A DNA stretch of 64,000 nucleotides from Miscanthus floridulus. Taxonomy: Eukaryota; Streptophyta; Magnoliopsida; Poales; Poaceae. Both the position numbers and the translations under genes were made by a program. How positions within the stretch are numbered: position 1 is the first letter of the stretch; each line of letters starts with the position of its first letter. Location of the stretch: assembly GCF_019320115.1 (NCBI RefSeq), contig NC_089584.1, positions 55,610,852 through 55,674,851 of the forward strand. Direction: 5' to 3'. Shown one piece after another: positions 1 through 9,519 of the stretch. The notes beneath the pieces are model-generated. The model was not told where the DNA came from. It saw only the letters and a list, made by a program, of their open reading frames with translations, and made no database searches.

Positions 1-142
1 CACTCTTGTTCAAGCTAAACGATCTCAGACAAAGCTGCTTGTATTCTTCTACAGCCTTTTCCATAGCCTGCCTCTGTTCTTCCTTGAGATCTTCTTCTGA
101 TACTGCGATAATGTTCCCTGAATCGATCTCGGGATTGAACAT
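1..142 (-). pseudogene. Gag N-terminus of Tat-type Ty3/gypsy element H (partial at window edge)
   Basis: The minus strand opens with an ATG at 142 and reads 47 codons without a stop to the window edge, beginning MFNPEIDSGN and continuing acidic and helical (EEDLKEEQRQ). It lies 11 bases inside a primer-binding site, where gag starts in LTR retrotransposons. Element G has a similar layout: its Gag start at 45009 follows a closely related primer site and is also an acidic helix. Gag would be the structural protein of the cytoplasmic particle. The rest of the element lies left of the window, so intactness cannot be judged. Assignment to the Tat lineage rests on the primer site and layout, not on a diagnostic Gag motif. 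Confidence 0.6.
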
Positions 143-153
143 ATTGATTGATT

Positions 154-172
154 GGTCCCACCAAGCGTGCCA
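154..172 (-). other. tRNA primer-binding site of element H
   Basis: The minus strand reads TGGCACGCTTGGTGGGACC just inside the LTR end. It starts with the TGG complementary to a tRNA CCA tail and matches the site of element G (45021-45039) at 16 of 19 positions. The rest resembles the acceptor and T-arm of a plant tRNA, possibly tRNA-Arg, but I cannot confirm the tRNA. Confidence 0.65.
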
Positions 173-530
173 AAAGATGTGTTGATGCAAAAGTGGATCT
201 GCAAACACAAAGGGCTAATACCCGAATCGATATCCAAAGCGTGCCAGTCGATTTGACCTGCTAATCGACAAGGATGAAGATACGAACACTTTGGTCCTGA
301 CAACAGCGATACGCCCGGAAGTCACGGCCAAGAGGTGCTCACGCGGAACTTGAGAATCGCCGAAGGTCGCACTGAAACGATGCAGCTCACCGAATCAACG
401 AGAACTCGTAAAAAAGGAAAAAAATATGCAAATTGACGAAGTCGCCGAAAAGTAAGTAGATGCAAATAGGAGTAAAAATTGGTTTTGATATTGATTGATC
501 TATATTTTCTTACATTGCCCCTCACTCCAT

Positions 531-537
531 ATTTATA
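531..537 (-). promoter_or_regulatory. TATA box of LTR H
   Basis: TATAAAT on the minus strand, in LTR orientation, about 350 bp before the primer site. Confidence 0.5.
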
Positions 538-727
538 CCCTGATCCAAAGAGACACAACTGAACACAACTAGGACACTAAGCCCATATCTAAGGAAACAC
601 GTGACTCTTACATGAACCATACTCTAACAAATATAGAAAAGGAAATCAACTCCTATCTATTTCCCTGTCCGCCTTAATTACGATGAAAATCTCGCCATCT
701 TCCTTCCCATCGGCATATCCCCTGTTT

Positions 728-871
728 CATCGGTAGTAGTCTTCAAGTCTTCCTTCATCGGCATACTCACTGCTGCATCGGCAGTAATCTTCAAGCCTTC
801 CTTCATCGTCATACTCACTGTTGCATCGGCAGTAGTCTTCAAACCTCCCTTCATCGGCATCGACAATAACA
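728..871. repeat. 48-bp tandem repeat in the U3 of LTR H
   Basis: About three copies of a 48-bp unit begin at 728, 776 and 824 with CATCGGYAGTARTCTTCAA. Because 48 is divisible by three, the array leaves an accidental open frame with a 16-residue period on the minus strand. I do not regard that frame as a gene. Repeats in U3 are common enhancer-like features of LTRs. Confidence 0.8.
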
Positions 872-1047
872 CCTCCAACCTCATCGGCAACGCCCGAGTC
901 TAAACCAACCTTTCCACTGACCATCACCAGCTATCGGCAACCATCTTTACAAGTTGGCTTTCATCGGCTATCAAAGTACACAGTAACCTTCCCCTCGCCG
1001 ATTAGTCCACTCCGATCATTATCACGTACAAAAAAACGGTGTCAACA

Positions 1048-2014
1048 GTAGGCTAGGCCTGAACGTCCTGGCATTTGGTGTCCCTGATTGTGCGGCGTTG
1101 GGTGAACCCACGAAATGTGTACTTGAGTTGTACCAAAGGTGACCTAAGGCTACCGTGGCTGGTAGACCTGGGTTTGTGTTAGGAATAAATTCCTAGCTGG
1201 TTGAAATTGATTCGAATCACCGTCTCTCCCGGATAGTGAGAAACTTGGCTAGCTCCAACCTCGTAGTAACTGTACTATGGAACATGATGGTTCGGATAAA
1301 CATGGAATTACAATACCTGCTATGGTTACTATTGCATGCTCTTAAAATGATATACCACATGTTTGGCATAGGATAGTTGCTAATTTAGAGATGGATAGTC
1401 ATAATTAACTTGATAACAGAATTATAATTGTATAACTGAGTTAATCGCCTTTTATGCAAAATGTTGTCAAGTTATCTCCACTTATACAGCCTTGCATGAT
1501 CCTTGGAGTCATTTTATTTTTGGTTTATGACGGGTAAGTCTAGCTGAGTACCTTCTTATACTCAGGGTTTATTTTCCCATTGTTGCAGATGGCACTGTGT
1601 ATCATGGTTATTGCAAGAGTTGCTTCTATCCCGCTGTGGATGAGGAGTAAGCCTTGGGCAGGCTTCTTATTTAATCCTTCTACATGCTTTTGTGGATTGT
1701 GATCGTATGTTGGCACGGTATCAAACTATGTTGGCAAATGCTAGTTTCAAACTTATTTTGCTTCTGCTTTTATCTATCAAACTTGGTTTGTAATAACTTT
1801 GTTTCATACTCTGATGATGGAAATGTATTTGTGAACTTTACGTAATATGTGACATGTATGTTGAATCCTGTATGATCTTGGTTGTTGTAAATCGTTTATC
1901 GAGACCCGTCATGGTACTCGATGGACTACTGGGTTTATATGGGTTCAAGTATGATAATGCGACCGCTTGTGGCTGCCATTGTACTTGTACTCTTATAAAT
2001 TTGTCGATTCCGCG
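1048..2014 (+). mobile_element. Tekay-like LTR fragment (3' part of an LTR, plus orientation)
   Basis: This stretch matches the reverse complement of 51.43-52.45 kb, the tail of the 5' LTR of element I, along its whole length. Shared strings include GTGTTAGGAATAAATTCC and CTTGTACTCTTATAAATT. The head of the LTR is missing because LTR H begins at 1047. The tail stops near GTCGATTCCGCGACA, where the reading changes to the integrase end of element A. No tRNA-Met primer site follows, so it is either a solo LTR cut by H or a truncated end. Confidence 0.75.
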
Positions 2015-3090
2015 ACATTACCGGTGTAGCGCTTGCTGGTATTTGGCCGAGCGGAGGAGGGCGACATTACGCATTTCATCTAACTGGTCCATGGCTTCTT
2101 CAAGGGACACCTCGGCTCCCTATTTGTCATACGCCCTAACCCTTGGCACACTATAGTCGAGGTCGATTGGGAGGATAGCCTCATAACCTTAGACCATGAA
2201 GAATGGTGTGTAGCCGGTGGCCCAGCTAGGGGTCGTCCTTAGGCTCTAGAGCACCGCGAGAAGTTTTGCGACCCATCGTCCGCCAAACTTGTTCAACTAG
2301 TTGAATATCCTAGGCTTGAGGCCTTGTAGGACTATGCTGTTTGCGCTATCGACCTACCTATTCATGCAGGGGTGTGCCATGGTGGCCCAATCAATGTGGA
2401 TGTGGTATTCATCGCAAAATCAGAGGAACTTGTTTTCGGTGAACTGCGTGTCATTGTCCATGATAATGGAGTTCAAGACTCCAAAGCGATGGATGATGTC
2501 AAAGAAGAACAGCATGGCTTGCTCAGACTTGATCACAGAGATCGATTGAGCCTCTGCCCACTTCATAAACTTATCTATGGTGACAAGCAAGTGCGTATAG
2601 CCCCCGGGCACCCTCTTGAGAGGTCCAACCAGATCGAGCCATAGACCATGAACGGCCATGTGATGGGGATCGTCTAGAGTGCTTGGGCTGGCAGGTGGGT
2701 CTACCAAGCATAGTATTGAGACCCTTCGACGTTAGCTACTACGGTCGACCAGTAGAAGCCTTGTTGGAACGCGTTTTTGACTAGGGTTCTAGGCATGACA
2801 TGGTGACCATGGACCTCACCATGGATATCACTCAGCAACCACTTCCCTTGTTCAATGGGGATGCAGCGCTGTAGGATCTTAGTGTGGCTTCACCTATAGA
2901 GTTCGCCATCAATAACGACAAATGACTTGGCGCGACGTGCGAGCCATCGAGCCCCTATTTTGTCTGTCGGCAGCACCTCACGGAGGAGGTAGTCAAAGTA
3001 GGGCATTCTCTAATTGGCTAGAGGGTCAGGCTCTGTCACTAGATTCTCCTCAAGCTCCATGACTTCAGGGTCGGATGGAGCCACTGGCTG
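2015..3090 (-). pseudogene. Integrase domain of element A
   Basis: On the minus strand the catalytic core is clear: LDLVGPL near 2.62 kb, with the first catalytic Asp, then VTIDKFMKWAEA, then MDNDTQFTENKFL near 2.45 kb with the second Asp. The C-terminal part ends in a stretch beginning VSLEEAMDQLDE and running through RSAKYQQAL, as in grass Gypsy integrases, and stops at the junction with the Tekay-like LTR at 2014. The part between about 2.03 and 2.40 kb has stops and frame changes. The enzyme would join element cDNA to the chromosome in the nucleus. Confidence 0.8.
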
Positions 3091-3099
3091 GTTAGCCTC

Positions 3100-3960
3100 C
3101 GAGGCCACGGTGGGTGGCCCATCATCCGCTTGTGCTGATCGCTGGTGAAGTCACCCATTGGCACCGGCTCTTGGTCGGACACCGTCTTCGCCAATGCATC
3201 GACTACCTCATTGAGACACCTTGGGATGTGATTAAGCTCGAGACTATCGAACTTGTCCTCCAGCTAGTGGACTTCTTGATAATATGCATCCATCTTGGAG
3301 TTGTGGCAGCTCGACTCCTTCATGAATTGGTTGATGACCAGCTAGGAGTCGCCCTAAACATTGAGGCATCAGATACCCAACTCGATGGTGATGCGTAGGC
3401 CATTGATGGGTGCCTCATACTTGGTCACATTGTTGGAGGAGGGGAAATGGAGGTGAACCATGTACCTCATGCGTACCCCGAGGGGTGAAACAAAGACCAG
3501 TCCCATGCCGACACCTTTCTTCATCAATGATCCATCGAAGTACATCGTTTAGTACTCTTGGTCGATGACTACTGGTGGCACTTGGACCTCGGTCCACTTT
3601 GTAATGAAGTCAGCCAGCACTTGGGACCTGATGGCCGTCTGGGGGGCATATGAAATGGCCTGACCCATCAGCTCGAGTGCCCATTTCACGATTCTTCCTG
3701 TGGCATCCTAGTTTTGGACGACCTCGCCAAGAGGGAAGGATGTCACAACCATCACTAGATGTGACTCGAAGTAGTGAAGCAACATCCTCTTGGCGATAAG
3801 GACGGTGTATAGGAGCTTTTGGATCTAGGGGTAGCGGGTCTTGGAGTCGGACAAGACCTTGCTAATGAAGTACACAAGATGCTGCACTTTGAGGGCGTGT
3901 CCCTCTTCTTCTTGCTCTACCACCAGGGTAGCGCTGACCACTTGCGTGGTGGCCACAATA
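3100..3960 (-). pseudogene. RNase H domain of element A
   Basis: The minus strand shows the connection region LLLYIVATTQVV near 3.95 kb and then the RNase H start MYFDGSL at 3525-3545, where the Asp is catalytic. Later blocks read NVTKYEA (catalytic Glu region) and GDS[stop]LVINQ, where the family has Gln at the stop. The domain removes the RNA strand from the RNA-DNA hybrid. At least five in-frame stops occur, mostly TAG. The order RT, RNase H, integrase holds with its neighbours. Confidence 0.8.
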
Positions 3961-3999
3961 TAGAGCAGAAGTGGTTCCCTGTCGGTTAGGTGGACTAGG

Positions 4000-4800
4000 A
4001 TCAGGGCCTTTGTCAGAAGCTACTTGACCACGTCAAGTGCCTCCGGGGCCTCGGGCATTCATTGAAATGGTCAGCCTTCTTTAGGAGCTAATACAGGGGG
4101 AGACCTTGTTTGCCAAGGCACGAGATAAAGCGGCTGAGCGCTGGTGAGGCACCCTATAACTCGCTATACCCCCTTTATGTTCTAAATCGGGCCCATCCTC
4201 ATGATGGTCGATATCTTCTCCGGGTTGGCTTCGATGCCATGCTTAGAGATGATAAAACCCAGCAGTATACACCTTGGGACCCCAAAAATGCACTTCTTAG
4301 GTTTGAGCTTAATGCCATTTGCTTAGAGTTTTGTGAAGGTCTGCTCAAGGTTGGCTACGACTTGGTCATCCCATTTGGACTTGACCACGATGTCATCCAC
4401 GTAGGCCTCAATGGTTCTCCCGATGAGGTCCCCAAAACACTTGAGCATACAATGCTGGTACATAGCCCCTGCATTTTTTAGACCAAATGGCATTGTGACA
4501 TGGTAGAATTATCCGAATGGGGTGATGAAAGATGTCATGAGCTAGTTGAACTCTTTCATCATGATCTGATGGTACCTGGAGTATGCATCAAGGAAGCAAA
4601 GGGTTTCACACCCTAAGTTCGAGTCGACTACTTGGTCTATGCGTGGCAAAGGAAATAGATCCTTTGGACATGCTTTGTTGAGACCCATGTAGTCAACACA
4701 CATTGTCCATTTCCCACTCTTCTTTCATACAAGAATGGGATTGGCTAACCACTGAGGTTGGTATACTTCCTAGATGAATCCGATGGCCCTCCACTTCCCT
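4000..4800 (-). pseudogene. Reverse transcriptase domain of element A
   Basis: Minus-strand blocks in order are KWTMCVDYMGLNKACPKD, PLPRIDQVVD, CFLDAYSRYHQI with the first catalytic Asp, FITPFG, VTMPFGLKNAGAMYQ, and AYVDDIVVKSK at about 4.39 kb. The YVDD active site (4392-4403) is intact. Family-typical length is present, but several stops interrupt the frame, for example after KEFN and before FYHVTMP. The polymerase would copy genomic RNA into cDNA inside the Gag particle. The assignment to Ty3/gypsy RT is secure. Confidence 0.9.
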
Positions 4801-5159
4801 TCATCGAAGCGACACAGGCGTTGCTTCACTGGCTTGGAGCCCCGCCTGATCTTCAAGGCGTGCTCGGTGACTTCTCTCGGAATGCCTAGCATGTCTAAGG
4901 GTTTCCATGAAAAGATGTCTTTGTTGGCACGGTGGAAGTCGACGAGCGTGTTTTCCTATTTGGAGGAAAGCGTGGTGCCAATGTGCACCACTTTGCTCTT
5001 GGAGCCATTGGGGTCTATGAGGACCTCTTTGGCGCCCTCCACTTGCTCAAAAGACCTAGCCGACCACTTGGGGTCAGGTGCTTTTTTGGTGACCTCCTTA
5101 ATGATGGCCACAAGCTCCTTGGAGGCGACGATTGCCACAGCGTGTTCGCGCACTCAACC

Positions 5160-5740
5160 TCGCACTTGTAAGCACGCTAGAAGGAGATGCTGATGGTGAT
5201 GACCTTACATGGTCCTAGCATCTTCAACTTTAGATAGGTGTAGTTGGGGACAGCCAGGAACTTCACATAGCGTGGACGTCCTAGGATGGCATGGTAGGTT
5301 CCATGCAATCCGACCACCTTGAAAGTAAGGGTCTCCATCCTATAATTGGACAAATTCTAGAAGGTGATGGGCAGTTTGATCTGCCCAAGTGACACAACAT
5401 ACTTTCTAGGCATAATGCCATGGAAAGGTGCCCTGGTCGGCCAGATGCATGCTCAGTCGATGCCCATGGCATCGAGCGTTTCCACGTACATGATGTTGAG
5501 ACCACTGCCTCCATCCATCAGTATCTTGATGAGTCGCTTCGTGCCAATGATTAGTTTGACCACAAGTGGATATTGTCCCAGCTGTGGGATGCCTTCTAGG
5601 TGGTTGGTCCAATCGAAGGTTATGATGGACTCCGACCATCGAAGGAAGGTAGGCGTGGCTGGCTCTACTGTATAGACCTCGTGGTGTGCAATCTTCTAGG
5701 GACACTTGGAGTCATAGGCTACCAACCCTTTGAAGATCAT
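5160..5740 (-). pseudogene. Aspartic protease domain of element A
   Basis: The minus strand contains ILMDGGSGLNIMYVETLDA at about 5.46-5.53 kb. The Asp-Gly-Gly-Ser is the retropepsin-type active site used by plant Ty3/gypsy elements. A downstream ILGRPRYVKFLAVPNYTY block fits the C-terminal flap region. The protease would cleave Gag-Pol. It sits between the Gag end (HLYKDCG near 5.85 kb) and RT, as expected. Confidence 0.8.
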
Positions 5741-5839
5741 GATGCAGCCATCTAGTGCCGAAAAGCCGCCACCCTTCTCCTCAGCATCATCTACGGCCGG
5801 GTTGGGGTCCCCGCTATGCTCCCCTTGTTGGAGCCTTTA

Positions 5840-7880
5840 GACAAGAACTGCTTCATGAGCCGCAGTCCTTGTATAGGTGCTTGATGGGGAAAGCATGGTT
5901 TAGGCATGACCCTTCGAGTAGCTTCTCAAAGTGGTTTGGGGTACCCTCTATGGGCTTCTGACCCCCCTTGCGGTCAACGGCTACCATGGGTGAGCCCTCA
6001 TGCCACTGCTTGTTCTTCTTCTTATTGGGACGGTTGGGGGTGCCTTGACTGACATCTTCGTCCTGCTTCGCCTTGCCTTTAAGGCGGTTGAAGATCACTC
6101 TGACCACTTCCATGCTTGAGGCATGGCTAGTCATGATGTCGAGGAGATCCTTGGTGGTTCGTGGGCCCTTATGTCCCAACTTATGGACCAGGGACTCATA
6201 GGTGGTCTCAGACAGGAAAGCTCCTATGATGTCGGCATTGACAACGTTGGGCAACTCATTGCACTATCGAGAAAAGCACCAGATGTACCCACAAAGGGTT
6301 TTCTTGGCCTTCTATCGATGGTTTTTGAGATCCCCTGGGTACCCAGGATGCTTGTATGTGCCTTAGAAGTTCCCCATGAAGATCTCTTTCAGGTCCACCC
6401 AACTTTGGATTATATTGGGCGGAAGGTGTTCCAACTATGTTCATTCCAAATCAGCCAGGAACAATGGAAGGTTATGGATAATGAAATCATTATTATCTAC
6501 TCTGCTGGCTTGGCAAGCAAGCCGATAATCCTCAAGCCATAGTCTAGAGTTTGTTTCCCCAGAGTATTTTAGGATGTTGGTTGGTGGTCGGTACCGTGGT
6601 GGGAATACAGCGTTGAGGATGTGTCGGCCAAAGGCCTAAGGTCCTAGCAGGTCAGGGCTCGGGCTTCAGTCCTCGCCACTATCATAGCGTCCCCCACAAT
6701 GAGGGTGGTAGCTGTGGCTAGCTCCCTCCCTCACATTGCCATGGGTATGCCTACAGGCATCGAGGGTGTCCTGCTCATCATGGTGGTGGCTAAGATGCTC
6801 ATGCACTAGGACTGTGGCATGCGGCTTGCCACCTTGCTGCCCCTAGTGGACTGATGCATCCTTGTCAGGTCGCTCTAAGGGCATGCACTGGCTAGGGCCA
6901 AGCCCACATCGTTGGGACAACGAGCTCTCGACCTGCTACACCATCGCACGCTTGAGCAGTGTGTGAATCTCATGATGAGCCTAATGATCCTCTGGTGTCA
7001 TGGGCCCTAGGAGCCCCTGGAGCAAGGCCACCATAGCAGTGATGTTCTGACTTTCCCTGGGCAAAGTGTGGCAGCACTTCATCATCCTCGATGATCCTCT
7101 AGTTCACATCATGGGCCATGGCACATGCACGCCCACTTGTCTCCATGGCGCTTGATCTCTTGTTCAAGCTCCACGCATTCCTGCTCGAGCTAGAGTTGCA
7201 CTTCTTCGAGCTCTTGGTGTCGTGCCTTCCGCTGCTCCACCCATAGGCGGGGTGGGGCCCCAGCATCCCCTCGGCCTCACCATCAAGGTCATTCATTGGG
7301 GTAGCCTCTTCTTTGTGGATGCTTTCAATGTGTCCCTCAGGGGTACCTACCATGAAACACTCATGAGAGGGGTGATGGCTCCCCGTGCTAGAGTCAGAGC
7401 TAGAGGGCGACTCTGATTATCCTACAAGGAGGTCATGGAAAGTCTCTGTGACATATTTGGTCATCCCCATGAACTCATCGTTTGTAGGGGATGGAGGCAT
7501 GCAGTTGTGCCATAAGGTGGACAATGGTCTCTATGGCGTTGTGGAGACCGGATGGGAGCACTGTCAGGGCGTTCTAGATGAGGCATTCCAGGTAGAGTGG
7601 CTGTCCTCCGGTAGGTTCTCCTAGGACGGTCAAGGTCCTAGGAAGGCGCCAAGCTAGCGCCCTAACCAAGGAGCTAGTTGCTCCTGTGGGCATGGGCCTC
7701 CGATGCGTGTAGCTATAGTTCCTCAATCACCTTAGCGATCATGTCAAGGTCAGTGGAGTGTAGAGGTTGGACGATGATGGGACTCCACACCAACTCTCCC
7801 TCCATCATGACAATGAAGTCTAGGTTCTCACAGCACATGTGCATGCCCGGGACCTAGCTAACGTTGTGACTATCCATCTG
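5840..7880 (-). pseudogene. Gag of element A
   Basis: A continuous minus-strand frame can be followed from an ATG at 7880, 32 bases after the primer site, through many TAG stops. The conserved Gag core reads SRLWLEDYRLACQASRVD, then HLPPNIIQSWVDLKEIFMG, then CNELPNVVNADIIGAFLSET. The nucleocapsid end reads HAFPIKHLYKDCG, a Cys/His-poor end typical of grass Tat families. Stops after MGNF, NHR and FSR all stand where relatives have Gln. The protein would build the particle. The N-terminal third is variable and low in complexity. Confidence 0.85.
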
Positions 7881-7913
7881 AGGCCTAGTTTGGATGTCAA
7901 GACATGCAAAAGG

Positions 7914-7932
7914 CCCCTACATAGTGCACCAA
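7914..7932 (-). other. tRNA primer-binding site of element A
   Basis: The minus strand reads TTGGTGCACTATGTAGGGG directly after the LTR end. It resembles the TGGCGCGCCAGGTAGGGG-type site of grass Tat elements and has several substitutions. It differs from the primer sites of elements H and G. Confidence 0.65.
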
Positions 7933-8277
7933 CTATCATTGTTTTGTGTCACCACCAACAAGTAAATTTCTAATATTGTGTGTCTGGCTCGAATGGTGTG
8001 CATAGAGGACACAAGGTTTATACTGGTTTGGGCAGAATGTCCCTATGTCTAGTTCATTGCTGCTGCTCATGTTACTAGCACTGAAAGTTCATAGTAGGGG
8101 TTACAAACAGGTGAGAGAGGAATGGGTCCCAAGTCTCTGGTAAAAGGAGTGAACGGGTGTTGAGAGAGCTTGGTTGCTGCTCAGCCATGTGTTCGAGGTT
8201 TGATAGGTTTGTTCGAACCTAGCTTGAATCGATCCGATTGGTTCTCCGATACCCTCAATGGAGCGCCCTGCTTTCCC

Positions 8278-8284
8278 TTTTATA
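8278..8284 (-). promoter_or_regulatory. TATA box of LTR A
   Basis: TATAAAA on the minus strand within CATATAAAAGGG, in LTR orientation. LTR C has the same box at 30205-30211. Confidence 0.6.
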
Positions 8285-8704
8285 TGCTAGGGAAAGCATG
8301 GGTTATAGCAGAGGGAAAGAGGAGAACAAGAGAGAGAGAGAGCCAAAGGCCTTTAGGATCGTCGGGTCCTTCTTCTCCTTCATGCGGGTCCTATGACACT
8401 ATAGATGTCAATAGGGACAGCACCACATCGCAGTCTTGTTTGTCACTAGCACCATGCGCAGGTGTCGTCTACTGATCATGGCGCTCCACTCTGTCCTAGG
8501 TGGACATCATGGTGAACTGATGTGTCGATTAGTGTTCATATGAGGGTTAGGTAGAACAGTACCGGTATGCCCGACACTGTTCTTGAAGTGAATCCTCAGG
8601 TTTGGCCCATCATGGCCATGGGTTACATTGGGGCATGTCGGTTTCTTCCTTGGCATTAGAATTTTGACCCAGGCCCATACGCTTGGACCTAGAGTTGATG
8701 GCGG

Positions 8705-9420
8705 TGGTATGGGACCCCATCAGGCGAGGCAGAGCCTACACCTAAGGGGTCGAGCAAGGCAGAGCCTACCCCTAGAGGTCAAGCAAGGTGGAGCCTGCCC
8801 CTAGAGGTTGGGCAAGGCAGAGCCCACGACCTTGGGGTCGGTTGAGGTGGAGCCTACCCCCAGAGGTTGGGCGAAGGGGATCCTGCCCCCAGAGGTTGGG
8901 CGAAGGGGATCCTGCCCCTAGCGGTTGGACAAGGCAAAGCTCGATCCTAGAGGTTAGACGAGGTGGAGCCTGCTCCCTGAGGGCAAACGAGGTGGAGCCC
9001 ATGGCCTCGGGGTTAGGTGAGGTGGAGCTCTCTCCTAGAGGTCGGACAAGGCGGAGCCCACAACCTCGGGGTTAGGTGAGATAGAGCACAAAGCCGAGGG
9101 CCGAGCAAGGTGGAGCGCAAACCCAATGGTCGAGCAAGGCAGAGCCCATGGCCTTGGGGTCGGGTGAGGCAGAGCCCTCCCCTAGAGGTTGGGCAAGGTA
9201 GAGGATGAATCAAAGGGCCAGTCGAGGCAGAGTGCAAACCCAATGGTTGGGCGAGGCAGAGCACAAACCCATAGGTCAGACGAGGTAGAGCCCATGGCCT
9301 TGGGGTTGGGCAAGGCGGAGCCCATGGCATCAGTGTCGGGCAAGGCAGAGCCCTGCCCCAGAGGTCAAGCAAGGCAGAGTTCACCCCCAGAGGTCGGACA
9401 AGGTGGAGCTTTCTCACCTG
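8705..9420. repeat. 29-30 bp minisatellite in the U3 of LTR A
   Basis: About 24 imperfect copies of a 29-30 bp unit of the type GAGGTTGGGCAAGGYGGAGCC run through this stretch. For example, unit starts fall at 8775, 8804, 8863 and 8892. The array keeps accidental reading frames open on both strands that look like Gly/Arg/Pro-rich proteins. These are not genes. Confidence 0.85.
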
Positions 9421-9519
9421 GGGTTAGTTCAAGCCATAGTCGTGCTCTTGACTACTGGGATGAGTCAATGTTGATGGTCATTAGCTCCTCTTCAGGTACC
9501 CTAGTATTGGTCCCTAACA

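Larger units (their letters stand above)
180..1047 (-). repeat. 5' LTR of element H
   Basis: On the minus strand the LTR starts TGTTGACACCG at 1047 and ends near TGCATCAACA at 180, giving TG...CA ends and about 868 bp. A TATAAAT box lies at 531-537 on the minus strand. The primer site and Gag start follow, so this is the 5' copy. The LTR abuts unrelated Tekay-like LTR sequence at 1048, which marks an insertion point. The partner LTR and the target duplication (expected near GTAGG, 1048-1052) are outside the window. Confidence 0.7.
2015..9519 (-). mobile_element. Ty3/gypsy element A (Tat lineage), 5' LTR plus gag-pol
   Basis: The element reads on the minus strand as 5' LTR (9519-7934), primer site, Gag, protease, RT, RNase H and integrase in the order typical of Ty3/gypsy. 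Integrase lies at the far end, so this is not a Ty1/copia element. Gag and primer site resemble the grass Tat families. The 3' end, including any antisense ORF and the 3' LTR, is lost at 2014. The other side abuts Athila-like sequence at 9520. All domains carry stops and the element is dead. Confidence 0.85.
7934..9519 (-). repeat. 5' LTR of element A
   Basis: On the minus strand the LTR begins TGTTAGGGACCAATAC at 9519 and ends ACAATGATA at 7934, about 1586 bp. It is the same family as the LTR of element C (29168-30537, opposite orientation), which ends ACACCGACA. A TATAAAA box lies at 8278-8284 on the minus strand. U3 holds a long minisatellite. The first five bases beyond the head are ATATG (9520-9524), but the matching target copy is lost on the other side. 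Confidence 0.85.
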
